Below are positions 14,211 to 25,640 of a DNA stretch of 64,000 nt, piece after piece. The stretch comes from Urechis unicinctus (lineage: Eukaryota; Annelida; Polychaeta; Xenopneusta; Urechidae), in the NCBI GenBank assembly GCA_034190875.2, contig CM067354.1, forward strand, positions 41,686,559 through 41,750,558, read 5' to 3'. The position numbers were made by a program, and so were the translations under genes. Every line of letters begins with the position of its first letter. Position 1 is the first letter of the stretch. The notes beneath the pieces were generated by a model that made no database searches, was not told where the DNA came from, and saw only the letters and a list, made by a program, of their open reading frames with translations.

Positions 14211-14765
14211 TCTTTAACATTAAGAAGAACTGTTAATACCCAATTCTGAGTTCTAAACCCACACCAGCTCGTTGTATCGTTTGAATCATCAATCTTGAGA
14301 GCTTATATAGCCCTATCAATGTACCATGCAATAATCAATCTGCCTTATGGCCATTATTCCAGATAACTTGGTAATTCTGACTTCTCTATGAAGATGTTGA
14401 AATTGACAATCGATGCCATGAGGTTGTTCATATATCGCGGAAATGTTTACCTTGGCTAAAGAAGAAACATATTATGTCAATGCGGTCATATTTAAGTCGT
14501 CGTACTTCCTTAATGATCGCATGTTCCATGGTCACTGTGTGTGGTTGTAGCTAGTGCGACACTCTCGTGCTATGTTTCCTACTCAAATTACTAAATTCGG
14601 TGGCTTTTTAAAAAAGATTAATCATGCGGCCAACGTTAGCCTAGCATGCACACGCTGTCTCTGATACAACATTTGGCTGTTTAACTCATTCCTTCGACTT
14701 CATTTGTTACCATGATGTGTTTGCCTTGTGAGATCAGAGAATGTATGAATGTCATGCATGTCCTC
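14211..14765. other. No recognisable gene
   Basis: AT-rich unique-looking sequence; nothing identifiable. Confidence 0.5.
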
Positions 14766-14996
14766 GTGGATCCCGCATGTAGGCTGATACCACCTGGTAG
14801 GACCCCGCACATAGGCTGATACCACCTGGTAGGACCCCACGTGTAGGCTGATAAAACCAGGTAGGACCCCGCGTGTAGGCTGATACCACCGCGTAGGACC
14901 CCGCATGTAGGCTGATACCACCTGGTAGGACCCCGCATGTAGGCTGATACCATCTGGTAGAACCCCGCGTGTAGGCTGATACAATCCGGTTGGACC
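14766..14996. repeat. 32-bp minisatellite, 7 copies
   Basis: AGGCTGAT words at 14781, 14813, 14845, 14877, 14909, 14941 and 14973 give an exact 32-bp period, with motif GTAGGACCCCGCATGTAGGC followed by TGATACCACCTG. It is GC-richer than its surroundings. The long minus-strand frames here (periodic MRGPTRWYQPT-type peptides) are produced by the repeat. The motif is not related to the 32-bp motif of the 2.34-kb unit. Confidence 0.95.
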
Positions 14997-15075
14997 GTTT
15001 AGGTTGAACAAATTACAACGCTTGTTGCCTTGTGTGTGGTAATTTTGCAATATCATCCTTATTTGTGAAAATATG

Positions 15076-15102
15076 TCAGTCTCTCTGTCTGTCTGTCTGT
15101 TT
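15076..15102. repeat. (CTGT)n short microsatellite
   Basis: CTCTCTGTCTGTCTGTCTGT, about 4-5 tetranucleotide copies. Confidence 0.8.
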
Positions 15103-15891
15103 GCTTCTTTCTGCTAACCAATGTGGAGAAATGTCCAAGGAGATTCACATTTGGAAAACGGTGCTCGCTGAATGAAGTGCAAGTGCGTGAAGCCTCATTT
15201 ATTTACGTCCGACATGATTTGGGTGAAAATTATTTATCATGGATAATAATTCACTTAATACAAATTTCAGTTTTCGAGTGCTATCGATAAATTATTGAGA
15301 AGTTTCCTTTTTGTCGTCGATATCTGGCTATATATCGACCAACACTGCCATCTGTGATCTACGTGTGATATCGCTGTTTCCGTAGGTTTATCCAGGCGTC
15401 ACCCTTGCAATACAGTGATTAGGTCGACGAGGCTTGCGGCAATGAAGATATGCGCATTATATATATGATGAGGACAGAGACCAGACAAAGTAACATATTT
15501 GTTGATGCTATGATCGGTAAGACAGATCAGTAAGTTAGAAATGTGGTGTTGGTAAAACTTACAGGTGTAATTCATCCATTGTTGGTTGACACGAACAATA
15601 ACTACAAACTATACTTAACCTTTCCCACAAACCGGTGTAGTTGCTCAATGCAGTGTAGCGCACCGACTGAAGAGCCCGACTACAAGGACTGGTTAAGATC
15701 CATCCAGAGCAGAGAATAATTTATAACTGATGGTTTTTGCTTGATACATTAAACATTCTGGATGGTCGAAGCATAAAGGAGAGTCTTCTGCCCATATCGA
15801 TTCATAATTATCATGTATGCATAAATTGTCACTCATTGGCAGATTATACACAGCTATAACCATAGCTTATGTCATTTATGAGAAACACAAA
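15103..15891. other. No recognisable gene
   Basis: Nothing identifiable in this stretch. Confidence 0.5.
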
Positions 15892-16007
15892 GTGATAGGA
15901 AGGGAGAGAGATAGGGGAAGAGAGAGTGGGCGATAGAGAGAGATGGAGGAATAGAAAGAGAGAGAGAGATGGAAGAAGAGAAAGAGAGAGAGAGAGGGAG
16001 AGAGAGC
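15892..16007. repeat. GA-rich purine tract
   Basis: About 115 bp of almost pure purine on the plus strand with (GA)n runs and scattered T. This composition can form triplex DNA, but there is no other evidence of function. Confidence 0.9.
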
Positions 16008-16888
16008 ACACTTCATTTCAATTATAATGCTCATTACATATTTGCGTGTTACTCTCGAGCTCAGAAAAAATCGATTTCGTCACCATTATCTATGGACAAG
16101 AAAGCGTTTGTAAGTTGTCCTTGACACAATATTTGGCAACATGTGCCATGCAATTCAAGTTGTAAGGTTGGTGTTAGCAATGCAGATTCGACAGCACTCC
16201 ATAAACTGACCATAACCAAATAACAAGTGTCGCTCGGTGGTTGACATTGATAAGATTATACATAACATCATGGATTCCATGTGTTAGCTGATGTGACAGT
16301 GATTTGTTTAGGGTCAGTGATAAACTGATAATATAATGGATTTACAATAGCAATAATGGCCTGGTACCTTTATTGTCTAAAATCGAGATCGAGGCACTCA
16401 GCGAGTAAGCAACATGACACAATACAATTTATTGTGTTTATTTGGACCGATATATGTAGCCATATGCAGGGCGCCAAAGGTGCTTCTTCACATATTATCA
16501 GTTCTTTGCTCGGGAAAGGTTAGGTCTTCTTTCACAGTTATGGAATATTCATCCGGCTGTGTACTGCGTTTCACTGACTGGTTGTCCTATTCTTAAACAA
16601 GCAAATTCAAACATTGAACATCGGAAGTTTTACAGATTTACAGTGGTTGAATTCAAAATTTCGTATCATGGCGATAAATAAGAGAATGGATCTATTCATT
16701 GGAAAATCGTAAATGGCGTCGGATATTTCTAGTTGATTGCTGAGTTATTATCTTCATGACTTTGGGTCTAACATCCAAACACTGTCTGCATACATTATCT
16801 TGCACGAGGATATTTGAATACAGTTGAAGAGAGACACTGAGCGCCTCACGGTTAAAATTACTTCAAAAATACGATTCTCTCCTTGGCA

Positions 16889-17556
16889 TTACGCCATGAC
16901 GTCACTGTTATCTACCATTCGAGAAGCAAAGGTGATCGGCGCTTCAACAATAATTGAATTTCTCAGCGTGATGTTGCCAAGGCTTACTGTTCTAATACAA
17001 ACATTGCTGTTCGATGTGACCGGAGCAGATGTAGTTGTTTGCTGCTTAATGCACCGGGGACCACCTTGATTCACGTTCGTGTGAATAAGACTTTTCTTGA
17101 ACCCGTTGTACTTCCAGCTATAGAAGCTTTAGTAGCATAGTATATATCAGGAAGCGTTCCTGGTGTTGATGCCGTAACGGTCGTAAAATACCACCCGGTA
17201 TTTGATTCAATTAAAACTCTACTTCTGACTATAGTCGGAATAGCAGCTGGGAGGGAACCACTTATAACGTCTGTGTGCAATCAGTGGTTGGCATGGGTAT
17301 TGGGAACACAAATCTTGCACTACATTATGTCGTATGCATTCCCATCATCCAACACAGTGAATTTAGATTTAGTGGAATAATTGCTAATTTGCTTATCACC
17401 CATGTTTGTGATGCTCCAAGGGGACACGCGCTTGTATGCTTCGAGGATTGTTAGATATGAATTCCTTTCATTGTAGCTCTTAGCAATGTGCCACGGTATG
17501 AGCACAATAGCCTTATATATACGACAGACAGACTCAACATAACTAGATAATGACAA
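16889..17556 (-). pseudogene. Stop-poor stretch, possible decayed gene
   Basis: Three successive minus-strand open segments (17556-17320, 17280-17071, 17074-16889) cover about 220 codons. The first two share a frame and are separated only by a 13-codon gap with a TAG and a TGA; the third is in another frame. The translation has a mixed, protein-like composition (for example GWYFTTVTASTPGTLPDIYY) and no simple repeat. I recognise no domain. A plus-strand open frame of 81 codons overlaps, so low stop density by chance remains quite possible. Confidence 0.2.
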
Positions 17557-17744
17557 TGATAATGGATCCCCTGCGCACTCCTACCTGTCTTATTGTGCTT
17601 TCTCAGACCATAACATTTCGCCCAGGTTATATTGGTTGCGTGATGATTGTAAAGATAACAGATGTCATTATCGAACGTTGGATAAATAGAACACGCTTTC
17701 TATGTGCATGTTGTTGCTGTGTCATCGTCAGCAAACAAAGTATG

Positions 17745-17792
17745 GCGTATGTTGGCATTGAAGAATACACAGCGACCAATTATTGGTCGCTG
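17745..17792. repeat. Palindromic element, copy 1
   Basis: CAGCGACCAAT-T-ATTGGTCGCTG at 17770-17792 is a perfect palindrome with 11-bp arms and a 1-base centre. The about 25 bp upstream (TATGGCGTATGTTGGCATT) are shared with copy 2. Confidence 0.8.
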
Positions 17793-18172
17793 TTTGAGAT
17801 GCGGCGCGCAGAGCTTGGTTCGGTTGTAATGTTTTCATGTTGGATCTTTCTGGTGTAACTTCGGCAATATATAGACTAAACTATATCACCCAATAGTTCG
17901 TGACAGACAAGTGTATATGATGGTAATGTTTGTAAGATTGCTGTGTTTGATATTACATCCGGTAGGCATCCTCAGGATAAAGAACTAATGATTCAGTTCT
18001 GAACTATTGTGAATATTGAACAAAAACGCTAACGAAATAATATATAACTGCATCATAGCGAGATCAATCATATACACATGGAAGTCATGCTGCGTTATAT
18101 TAGTAATTTATCAGTTACAACGGTGTTTTTTAATTGCAAAGTTTGTAGATATCATTGCCAAGACCAAGCATG

Positions 18173-18220
18173 GTTTATGTTGGTTATCGTGAGTGCACAG
18201 CGATCACATTGTGACCGCTG
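18173..18220. repeat. Palindromic element, copy 2
   Basis: CAGCGATCACA-T-TGTGACCGCTG at 18198-18220 has the same total length of 23 bp, the same outer bases and one mismatch in the stem. Upstream CATGGTTTATGTTGGTTAT matches copy 1 in direct orientation, 428 bp away. Between the copies substitutions appear on both sides of the stem, so pairing is kept although the inner sequence differs. Confidence 0.75.
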
Positions 18221-18890
18221 CTGGATATGTGTCAAGCGTTAACGACGGACTTAAAGCGTTAATTTAATGCTGTAGGTGGAACTAGATCAGCTGTTGTCAA
18301 TCACCAGTTGGTCGGTGAAGGTGATCACACCACCCGGTTGATGATAAGTCGAGCGTTAGAGTCGGGATGACTAGACACCGGGTGAATAGGTCAAACGCAC
18401 ACGTGATGATGTTATTGCTTATTTCGGCCTGCACATTACCGGTCCGTGATTGGCTACTTGTCATTCCAAACCCTTCCTCCGCGTGGTTCGAAATGGTATA
18501 AAAACACTGTTATTGATTGCCAAGATGTGATTGTCTCAGATGTGCCAATCCGAAAAATTTAATGTTATCTCACCAAGCACTACTGAGGCGTTTATTGTTT
18601 CCAACACTATTACATTTATCAAGTGTAATCTCACAAACCACTGAGGTCTTTGATGTTTTCACCACTAGTAAATTAGCTCTGAATGCCACCGAGGTTATAT
18701 ACATCGCTGCATATATTGGACATGATTAAGATGTCGCGCTTCAGCCAACATAAAATTAGAAGAGAGCGACAGATTCGGAATTGAATATAAATATGCTCTA
18801 TTTTCTAATGCGTTATCAGACTTTACATCCTTGTTAACAAGCATCAACCCATAAGCTGAACACTTATCAATAACACATAAAATACATCGA
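18221..18890. other. No recognisable gene
   Basis: Contains a weakly repeated ACTGAGG/CACCGAGG motif around 18580-18690; otherwise nothing identifiable. Confidence 0.4.
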
Positions 18891-19004
18891 AGTACAGTTA
18901 GTATCAGGATCAGGACATCATCCAATAACACCTCATACACACACCTGAGTATAGTTAGTACAAGGATCAGGACGTCATTCAATAACACCTCAAACACCCT
19001 CGAG
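18891..19004. repeat. 57-bp direct duplication
   Basis: Two copies (18891-18947 and 18948-19004) share AGTTAGTA, AGGATCAGGAC and CAATAACACCTCA. Because 57 is a multiple of three, the minus strand reads as two 19-residue hydrophobic repeats (VYEVLLDDVLILILTVLRC type). No larger gene context is visible. Confidence 0.85.
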
Positions 19005-22000
19005 TCCACTAGAAAACAACTCCCATTCCCTACATATCAGCTACACCACTGAATGCTCCACGCTGCTCAGCCGCATCTACATTGGGCGGAGTCCTACGCT
19101 GCATTTGCTTGATATTCCTGTTTGCAGTGCACTGTGGATATCCGGTTTGAAATGTAAATTCCTTCTTATTTCTGAATTATACAAACCGAGCAGAGAACAT
19201 GTCTATCGCACTGATTCTTTTCCATACAAAATTGACAAGTTCAATAACGTTGATAAAACTATCAGTAAGTTGAAGGCCACCCTTCCATGTGGATGCCATT
19301 CCCAGTTCGATCAGTAAAACCTATACGTATTGTTCAAATCGCTGGCCCAGCACTTGTAGTTGTCAATGACGACAACATTTGACTGCATTTAATAAGTTTG
19401 GTATTTACGATAAAGAGTAAGCCACAATTTAACCAGGAATATGTACTGATCATAATCGAGCCTCAGACATCACCTGTCATTTTGGTGCAGTTTCAATATT
19501 ACTAAACGTCCCATGTTGTGCAGACATTACTTTAGAGACGGAACCAAGTTCAGAAAAAAGACGACAGAGGTTAAAGATTTGAACAGATGTAACCCTCCAT
19601 TGATAGAGCTCTGGGCTTCATCTGCTATTGTAATATGTCCGAATAGCAAGAGGACAGAACGTTTATCCACATTGATGTCACAGCATCCTCGTGATCACCT
19701 CAAACGTGGCAATTAAGAGCACTCAACGACCAATTATTCACCTCTGACTAGCGATGGCAGATAGGCGAGGGTGGACATTGATCAGGGCAAACATGACCTA
19801 ACGGGTGTTGTGAAGTTGCTAATGCAACCGTTAATGTTGATGGGATGCACTTTGTTGGTTGAAGAGGTAAGTCGACATAACGCTTTACAATTGGCTGGTG
19901 GCTATGGCTTTTCTGTTTCATCCAAGCGTCGCTGTGAACCAAGATATCGATATTCAGGCACTAAGTAATGAGCAGCTGAACGTACATGCAATATGTTGTT
20001 AATTGGAAATCCATATATGTTGCCCCGTGTGAACTTGTACAAAGCTAGTGTCGGTTAGCGCACGTTAACGAAGTTGTTTGATTGGGTAAATGAAGTTAAG
20101 ATTAGTTCCCCTGGAGCATTTTAGCAAATAACTTGCCATAGCACTGTGTCAATTCCATTAAGGCGATGTTCGTCATAGAATCCATATGAAATGCTTAAGT
20201 GTTTGCCTCCGATGTATCTGATTAATACGATTTTACCTGACCAACCATGAATAGAGCAGCTACTGATTCAACCGATACCTTGACTTTAAATGTGACTAAT
20301 CATTACTTGTTGATGGCTGGGCGGCTCATTTGCGTGCCGCAGGTAGAGGTGAGATAAGTGCTTCGACAAATTAATAGTCTACCTTTTTACGGTCATATGA
20401 TGTAAATCATGAGTGGAATGTTTGATCTCATTGATCCAATTTGTTTGTAAATACAACAAAGAAGGCGGATTTAGTTGTTGAAGGTTGTGTTGCAACACGG
20501 TACGCTGTAGGGAAACAGGCAGACGTAGCTGTTGTTAGAGGCGGTATGATTGCAGCATATCCGGTGTACACATTGATTGGTGTCTGTTACGAAGGGCAAT
20601 ATAGAATCGTTCTAGCGTTGATGATATTAATTTCGAATAAACGGTAAAAGAAATGTGCCTTCTGATTTCCTATATTGTCAGATGTATAGGAGTGAACATC
20701 TTAATCTTTGTTGGCATATTGATTACAATTGCTTGTCTAAATCGGTACCACAATTAAATCGGTATCATATTTCAATGATGTATGATTGAATTTTGTTAAT
20801 GACTGGTTTTGTCACCTCAAAAAAATATGTACATGGAATTTACTCCTAATTCTATCGCAGTGCATCATGATTAAACAGTTAAATAAAGTCATGAGTGGGA
20901 GTGGATGTTTTCCATTCAACAACGATGTGAATTGTTTAGTATAAGACACACGTTGATACTCGTGTGCTATCACAGTGTGCAGAAACTTGTTTAGGAAAAC
21001 AACACTGGACAGATTGAAACTAATGCAATTTGTCTTGTGTAGCATTTTGTGTTGCATCTTTTGATTGTATAATATCATAAATAAAAAACAATAGCTGATT
21101 TTTCCAAGGATTATCAAGAATCAATTTTATTTTGCCTAACCTTTGATCATAATTAGTAAAGTAAAACTCTAAAAAGATATGCGCTAACAGGTTTTTCTTC
21201 ATATTTGTAAAATATCAGCATTGTGGTAGTCATATTGTAATACTTGTAATTTACAAGCGGCCAATTTATTAAGACGTTAGCCATCCTGATATGTACTTTA
21301 CACATATTATTTTCTTTGAATTTCTACTGACATGCATAGCATATTTAATCTCGGGTATTTGGTCTTGTATTTAATGCGTCCGCCATTTTCTTCTTTGCGA
21401 GAAGGGACATGCTAAACAGCACTCACTAGACTCATTGACATTGCAAACACGAGTCACTGAGGGCGCGACGTTGATTTTTTTTCCCATACTTAATCACACT
21501 GTCAACCATAAAAACTAAGTCATGATGAAAAACGACAATTGGGAATTTCAAAACGAGATGGGATGCAGTCAATCATACGTGTTAATACCCCATAAGCTGT
21601 GCTATCGCCTCCATGTCTTGAAAAGCAACCGCTCAAATACATGGGCACACATTCCCATCCAATCATACAGACATACCGAGATTATATGAAAGGAAGGGAA
21701 CGGTGGTCAGTGGAGAGGGAGATAATCTGGCCAATATGTTGATGGGATTAATTAAAGTTGGCTTGGTTAGACAATAATAATCTGTAATATTATCCTCTAC
21801 ATTTTACACAGACATCATCAAAGCTCACACATTGTTCTAATTTTTTGATATCAACATTAATTATGTTATCAAAGATAAGTGCCATCACGTTCAGGCTGTT
21901 ATTTCACGACCACGTGGCCTATACGGGATTAACCTCACGGTCTTAGTGTTAACTCCCCATTTCACTTTATACGCTGAAACCTTAGTTGTGCAACACCGAA

Positions 22001-23128
22001 CCAAATGATCGCCTACCAAAATAGAAACTAATGTAAAAAATGCCGAGCAGAAGACGTGGTGAGGCGTGCACAGAGAACGATGATTGTGTATGAGCATTAC
22101 CTTATGCTTGCTGAGTCATGTTCTTGGTTCAAGACAGTCGTTGGTGTTGCCAATCAAATTATTCCAAGGTAAAGACAAATAAGTTAGCATCGCTTATGAC
22201 ATAGAGTGTCACTAGACAACAAGGCCTCAGCCATTTCCCCTTCAATGGCAAGAGCTCTGACAAATGTTTCCTTTCTAATGAAACGGGCAGAATTAGTATG
22301 ATTCCCTGCTTCTACTCTGCGGGAGAGCAAATAAACTGTCACACGTGGATATGTTTGCTAGAACGCATGGAAAGGGGACATGTCAACACTGCTGGCACTG
22401 TTCGTGTCGGTTTTAATTTTGCGTTGCCTATAAATTCACCCCCTGTCATTACCTTGATTGCAAGCAGTACGTGGCCTCTAGTTGCCCAACTGCTCTACCT
22501 GAAATAACAACAGCAACATAACCTTGATCGCACCGTACACAGTGGTAATAGTCAATCGTTGTTTGGTATGGGGATGTATGTGAGATTAACCGTACACTCA
22601 GAAAGTTACCATGCTCCCTCCCAGGAGTGAGCATATGGGGCGATTAGTTTTCACCCAGAAGGGCACATGTCAAAACTGACTGAGAATAAGAGACATTGGA
22701 CGTGTTGAAATAACCTTGGTTTTGTGTGATGTAGATACGTGGGCAGACTAGTTAGTGTTACGTTGCATGCATCAGCTGTGTCCGAACACCACCCACAAAA
22801 ATGATAATTGCTTTCGGTTGAAACCTTATGCGTGGTACCTTGACCTATGTCTTTAGAAGGGGTGTTTGAGGCGGATGTTGGCAGATTTATGGCTTATACT
22901 GACATAGATGTATGGGGCGATAACACATGTTTATCCATGCCTCAACCTTGTTTGTTAAATATGAATATACTTTCACCTCCTTTACTGAACATTATTGTTG
23001 TTAAGCTTGAAGAATTATAAACGATAATGCAACCTTATTCGTTCGCAAAAGATTAAGAGGTTGTATTTACAACTTCCTTGCATACTAATTGTGTGTCTAT
23101 TTTCGTTACAAATAGTTGTCAGTGTTAT
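19005..23128. other. 4.1 kb without recognisable gene
   Basis: Scattered open frames below 105 codons, none matching a family I know and none with consistent splice context. No tandem repeat seen. Confidence 0.5.
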
Positions 23129-23866
23129 ATAGAGCACACCAATAACCATGGTGAAGTCTTGTCAGCTCTATGGAACACAGCCCTAACCATGGGGATTTCT
23201 TGTCAGCTCTACTGAACACAAACCTAACCATGGTGAAGTCTTGTCAGCTCTATGGAACTCAACCCTAACCATGGTGATGTCTTACAAGCTCTATAGAACA
23301 CAACCCTAACCATGGTGAAGACTTGCCAGCTCTATGGAACACAACCCTAACCATGGTGATGTCTTACCAGCTCTATAGAACACAACCCTAACCATGGTGA
23401 AGACTTACCAGCTCCATAGAACACAACCCTAACCATGGTGAAGTCTTGTCAGCTCTATAGAACACAACCCTAACCATGGTGAAGACTTGCCAGCTCTATG
23501 GAACACAACCCTAACCATGGTGATGTCTTACCAGCTCTATAGAACACAACCCTAACTATGGTGAAGTCATGTCAGTGCCATAGAACACAACCCTAACGGT
23601 GGTGATGTCTTGTCAGCTCTTTAGAAGACTACCATAATCATGGTGAAGTCTTGTCAGATCTATAGCACACAAACCTAACCATGGTGATGTCTTGTCAGCT
23701 CTATAGAATACAACCCTAACCATGGTGAAGTCTTCGCAGGTCTATAGGACACAACCCTAACCATGGTGATGTATTGTTAGCTCTATAGAACACAACCATA
23801 ACCATGGTGAAGTCATGTCAGCTGTGTGGAACACAGCCCTTAACATGGCGATGACGACTTACACTT
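23129..23866. repeat. 41-bp minisatellite, 18 copies
   Basis: The CCATGG word, or its mutated version, falls at 23146 plus exact multiples of 41 up to 23843. That is 18 copies with no insertion or deletion. The consensus is CCCTAACCATGGTGAAGTCT followed by TGTCAGCTCTATAGAACACAA. Copies alternate between GTGAAG and GTGATG after the CCATGG, giving an 82-bp dimer; copy 8 breaks the alternation. Each unit contains AACCCTAACC, which looks like one and a half telomeric repeats, and a CCATGG palindrome. Edge copies are the most degenerate. Confidence 0.97.
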
Positions 23867-24027
23867 GTTATGGAATTGAATTTTTGTTTTATTTTTTAGT
23901 CGGTAGAATTTATTTCATAATGAAACACTTTAGTTGAACGCCGCTTTAAACAACGATATGATATACTAGAGTGATGTCTGAGGATGGTTGGGAATTTTGG
24001 ATAAAGCCCCCTAGTTTCATAGTCTAT

Positions 24028-24110
24028 CGGATACAAACCCGTTTCCCACACTGGGCTGCCTCTGCCAGTCACTGAGACTTCAGTCCGACATCAAACTGTT
24101 GAGCCACCGC
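24028..24110 (-). repeat. Possible second tRNA-like SINE or tRNA relic
   Basis: On the minus strand there is A-box-like TGGCTCAACAG (24106-24096) within GCGGTGGCTCAACAG and B-box-like GGTTTGTATCC (24039-24029). The 56-bp spacing is longer than usual, so either an insertion or a long-variable-arm tRNA ancestor is needed. No intact cloverleaf. Confidence 0.35.
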
Positions 24111-24975
24111 CTTTGATATTCGCCACCAAGCGTTCGTACTTAGCAATTTACTTGGCATTCTTTTGCTTTAGGCCGAAAAATGGGTCAACTCGAACAGGTG
24201 AAACAAGATGAACCCAAATCAGCCGGCTAACTTTGCGTTAAAAGTTTTATTTAGTTGCAGTGCTTACCCAAGCGAGTGTGCCTTGTGACTCATAACCACA
24301 CAGTATATTCTAATAAGTTAATCCATAATTACAGACGGATTTCTCTATAATAAACGTAAACTTTTCAGTTAGGAGAACAGTTATTGTTGTATAATGCAAA
24401 GTTAATAATTTTATCTGATATTGCCCAATGCAATGTGTAAGCGGTCATATAGTACAGCAATATGTCATGTTTTGAACTAACAATATGAAGTTCTAGATGG
24501 GTTCTCCGATAGACCAATGAAAAGGACGCACTCATGTCCATCTTTAAAACAGCACTACATTAAAACAGTGGATTAATGACCAACCGAATTCTTTTATTTA
24601 TACGACGTTGGCGATATCAAGATTATATATCATATTTCTTCTGTTGATGCATTCTACAAATGGTGCATAATGCTCTGCCCGCGAAGTAAATATCGACAAG
24701 GTTAAGTTATCCGTTTACTGATAATATATAATCTATTGAACAAAGTGAGAGTTAAAAAACACTCTGATTTGTCCCAATTTAATATGTCCATGTGAATCAT
24801 TTGCCTTTATATGATTAATCTTAACAGTTCATGAGTAGTACTAGGAGCGTTTCACTAGCTGCTGCTCTGATAAACCAATAATCAGAGAAATGCAACCGGC
24901 AAAGACGTGATTAAATAACATATTAATACATCTCTCAGCTGATATAGCGCGAATCAACAAGTGATGCTTCTACTT

Positions 24976-25262
24976 CTACACGCATTGCTTAGCATGTGAG
25001 CATAAAACCAAAAGCCCGCGCAGTCGATCATGGACAGTCTGTTGATGTAACTGATGGCAATAAATCGTCGCAGTCTCAGGTAAGGACATACATAAGAGAC
25101 AACGGTTACCAACAAAAATACCTGTTAACATATCCTTGATATCGTACTGTGTAGATGGGGCGACAGACGTGGGGTGGTGTCGTTTGTGCCAGAAATCTAT
25201 CCCAGAGAGGAAGGCCAATAGTGGTTGGCAGACAGTCAAGAGATTGTGGCAGAATGGGGATA
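24976..25262 (-). pseudogene. Tc1/mariner-like transposase fragment, N-terminal
   Basis: Minus-strand words with frameshifts match the DNA-binding half of Tc1-type transposases. HNLLTVCQP, followed after a shift by LWDRFLAQTTP (LWDRF at 25207-25193) and VCRPIYTVRYQGY, corresponds to the first helix-turn-helix and the 'RPRxxRPRxTT' linker. CHQLHQQTVHDRLRGL (about 25060-25010) then corresponds to the second helix-turn-helix ('SxQTVRNRLxxxGL'). Frameshifts and a deletion between QQ and TV disable it. No catalytic part follows on its downstream side (24976 and lower). The identification is from motif order, not from alignment. Confidence 0.5.
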
Positions 25263-25363
25263 CCAAGTCCGCCTTGTATGCCTTGGCTTGATCAATTTAC
25301 ATAACAACCATTACATTCACAAAGCATCACATCAAAACTAGTCACGATTGAAAAACAGCACAT

Positions 25364-25640
25364 TTATGTATTCAGAGGCTTTATGTACCCGTACAGCAAT
25401 TTATGCCTCCACAATAGTGGATGTTCGTTATGGATGCCCAGGAGCACCTCCATTACCGTCAATCCGTTTGGAGGCATGGTATGATGTCCGGTGAGTGATG
25501 GTGTCAAACACACTACGGCACACCCCAGAGACAAGTAAATACTGTCAGTGCATTTCATACAATAAGGAGTCATTTGCACAATTGTCTTCAAAGAGCCAGT
25601 CATAACACGTCATGGGTTTACACGATTCAACAAGCAGGAG
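25364..25640 (-). pseudogene. Tc1/mariner-like transposase fragment, catalytic region
   Basis: One minus-strand frame reads NGLTVMEVLLGIHNEH (about 25465-25420), comparable to the 'GGSVMVWxGI' block after the second catalytic aspartate region. A different frame upstream on this strand gives FDTITHRTSYH. The shape fits the DDE half of a Tc1-like transposase but the catalytic residues are not clear. It lies upstream of the N-terminal fragment on the same strand, so the order is reversed relative to a normal gene. Confidence 0.35.

Noticed and set aside
14681-15056. Periodic peptide frames across the GC-richer 32-bp array
   Set aside because: The frames rotate with the 32-bp period and end at the array edges, so they reflect the repeat rather than a gene.
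23129-23866. CRISPR array
   Set aside because: Units are contiguous 41-bp copies with no unique spacers and no cas genes; this is a minisatellite.
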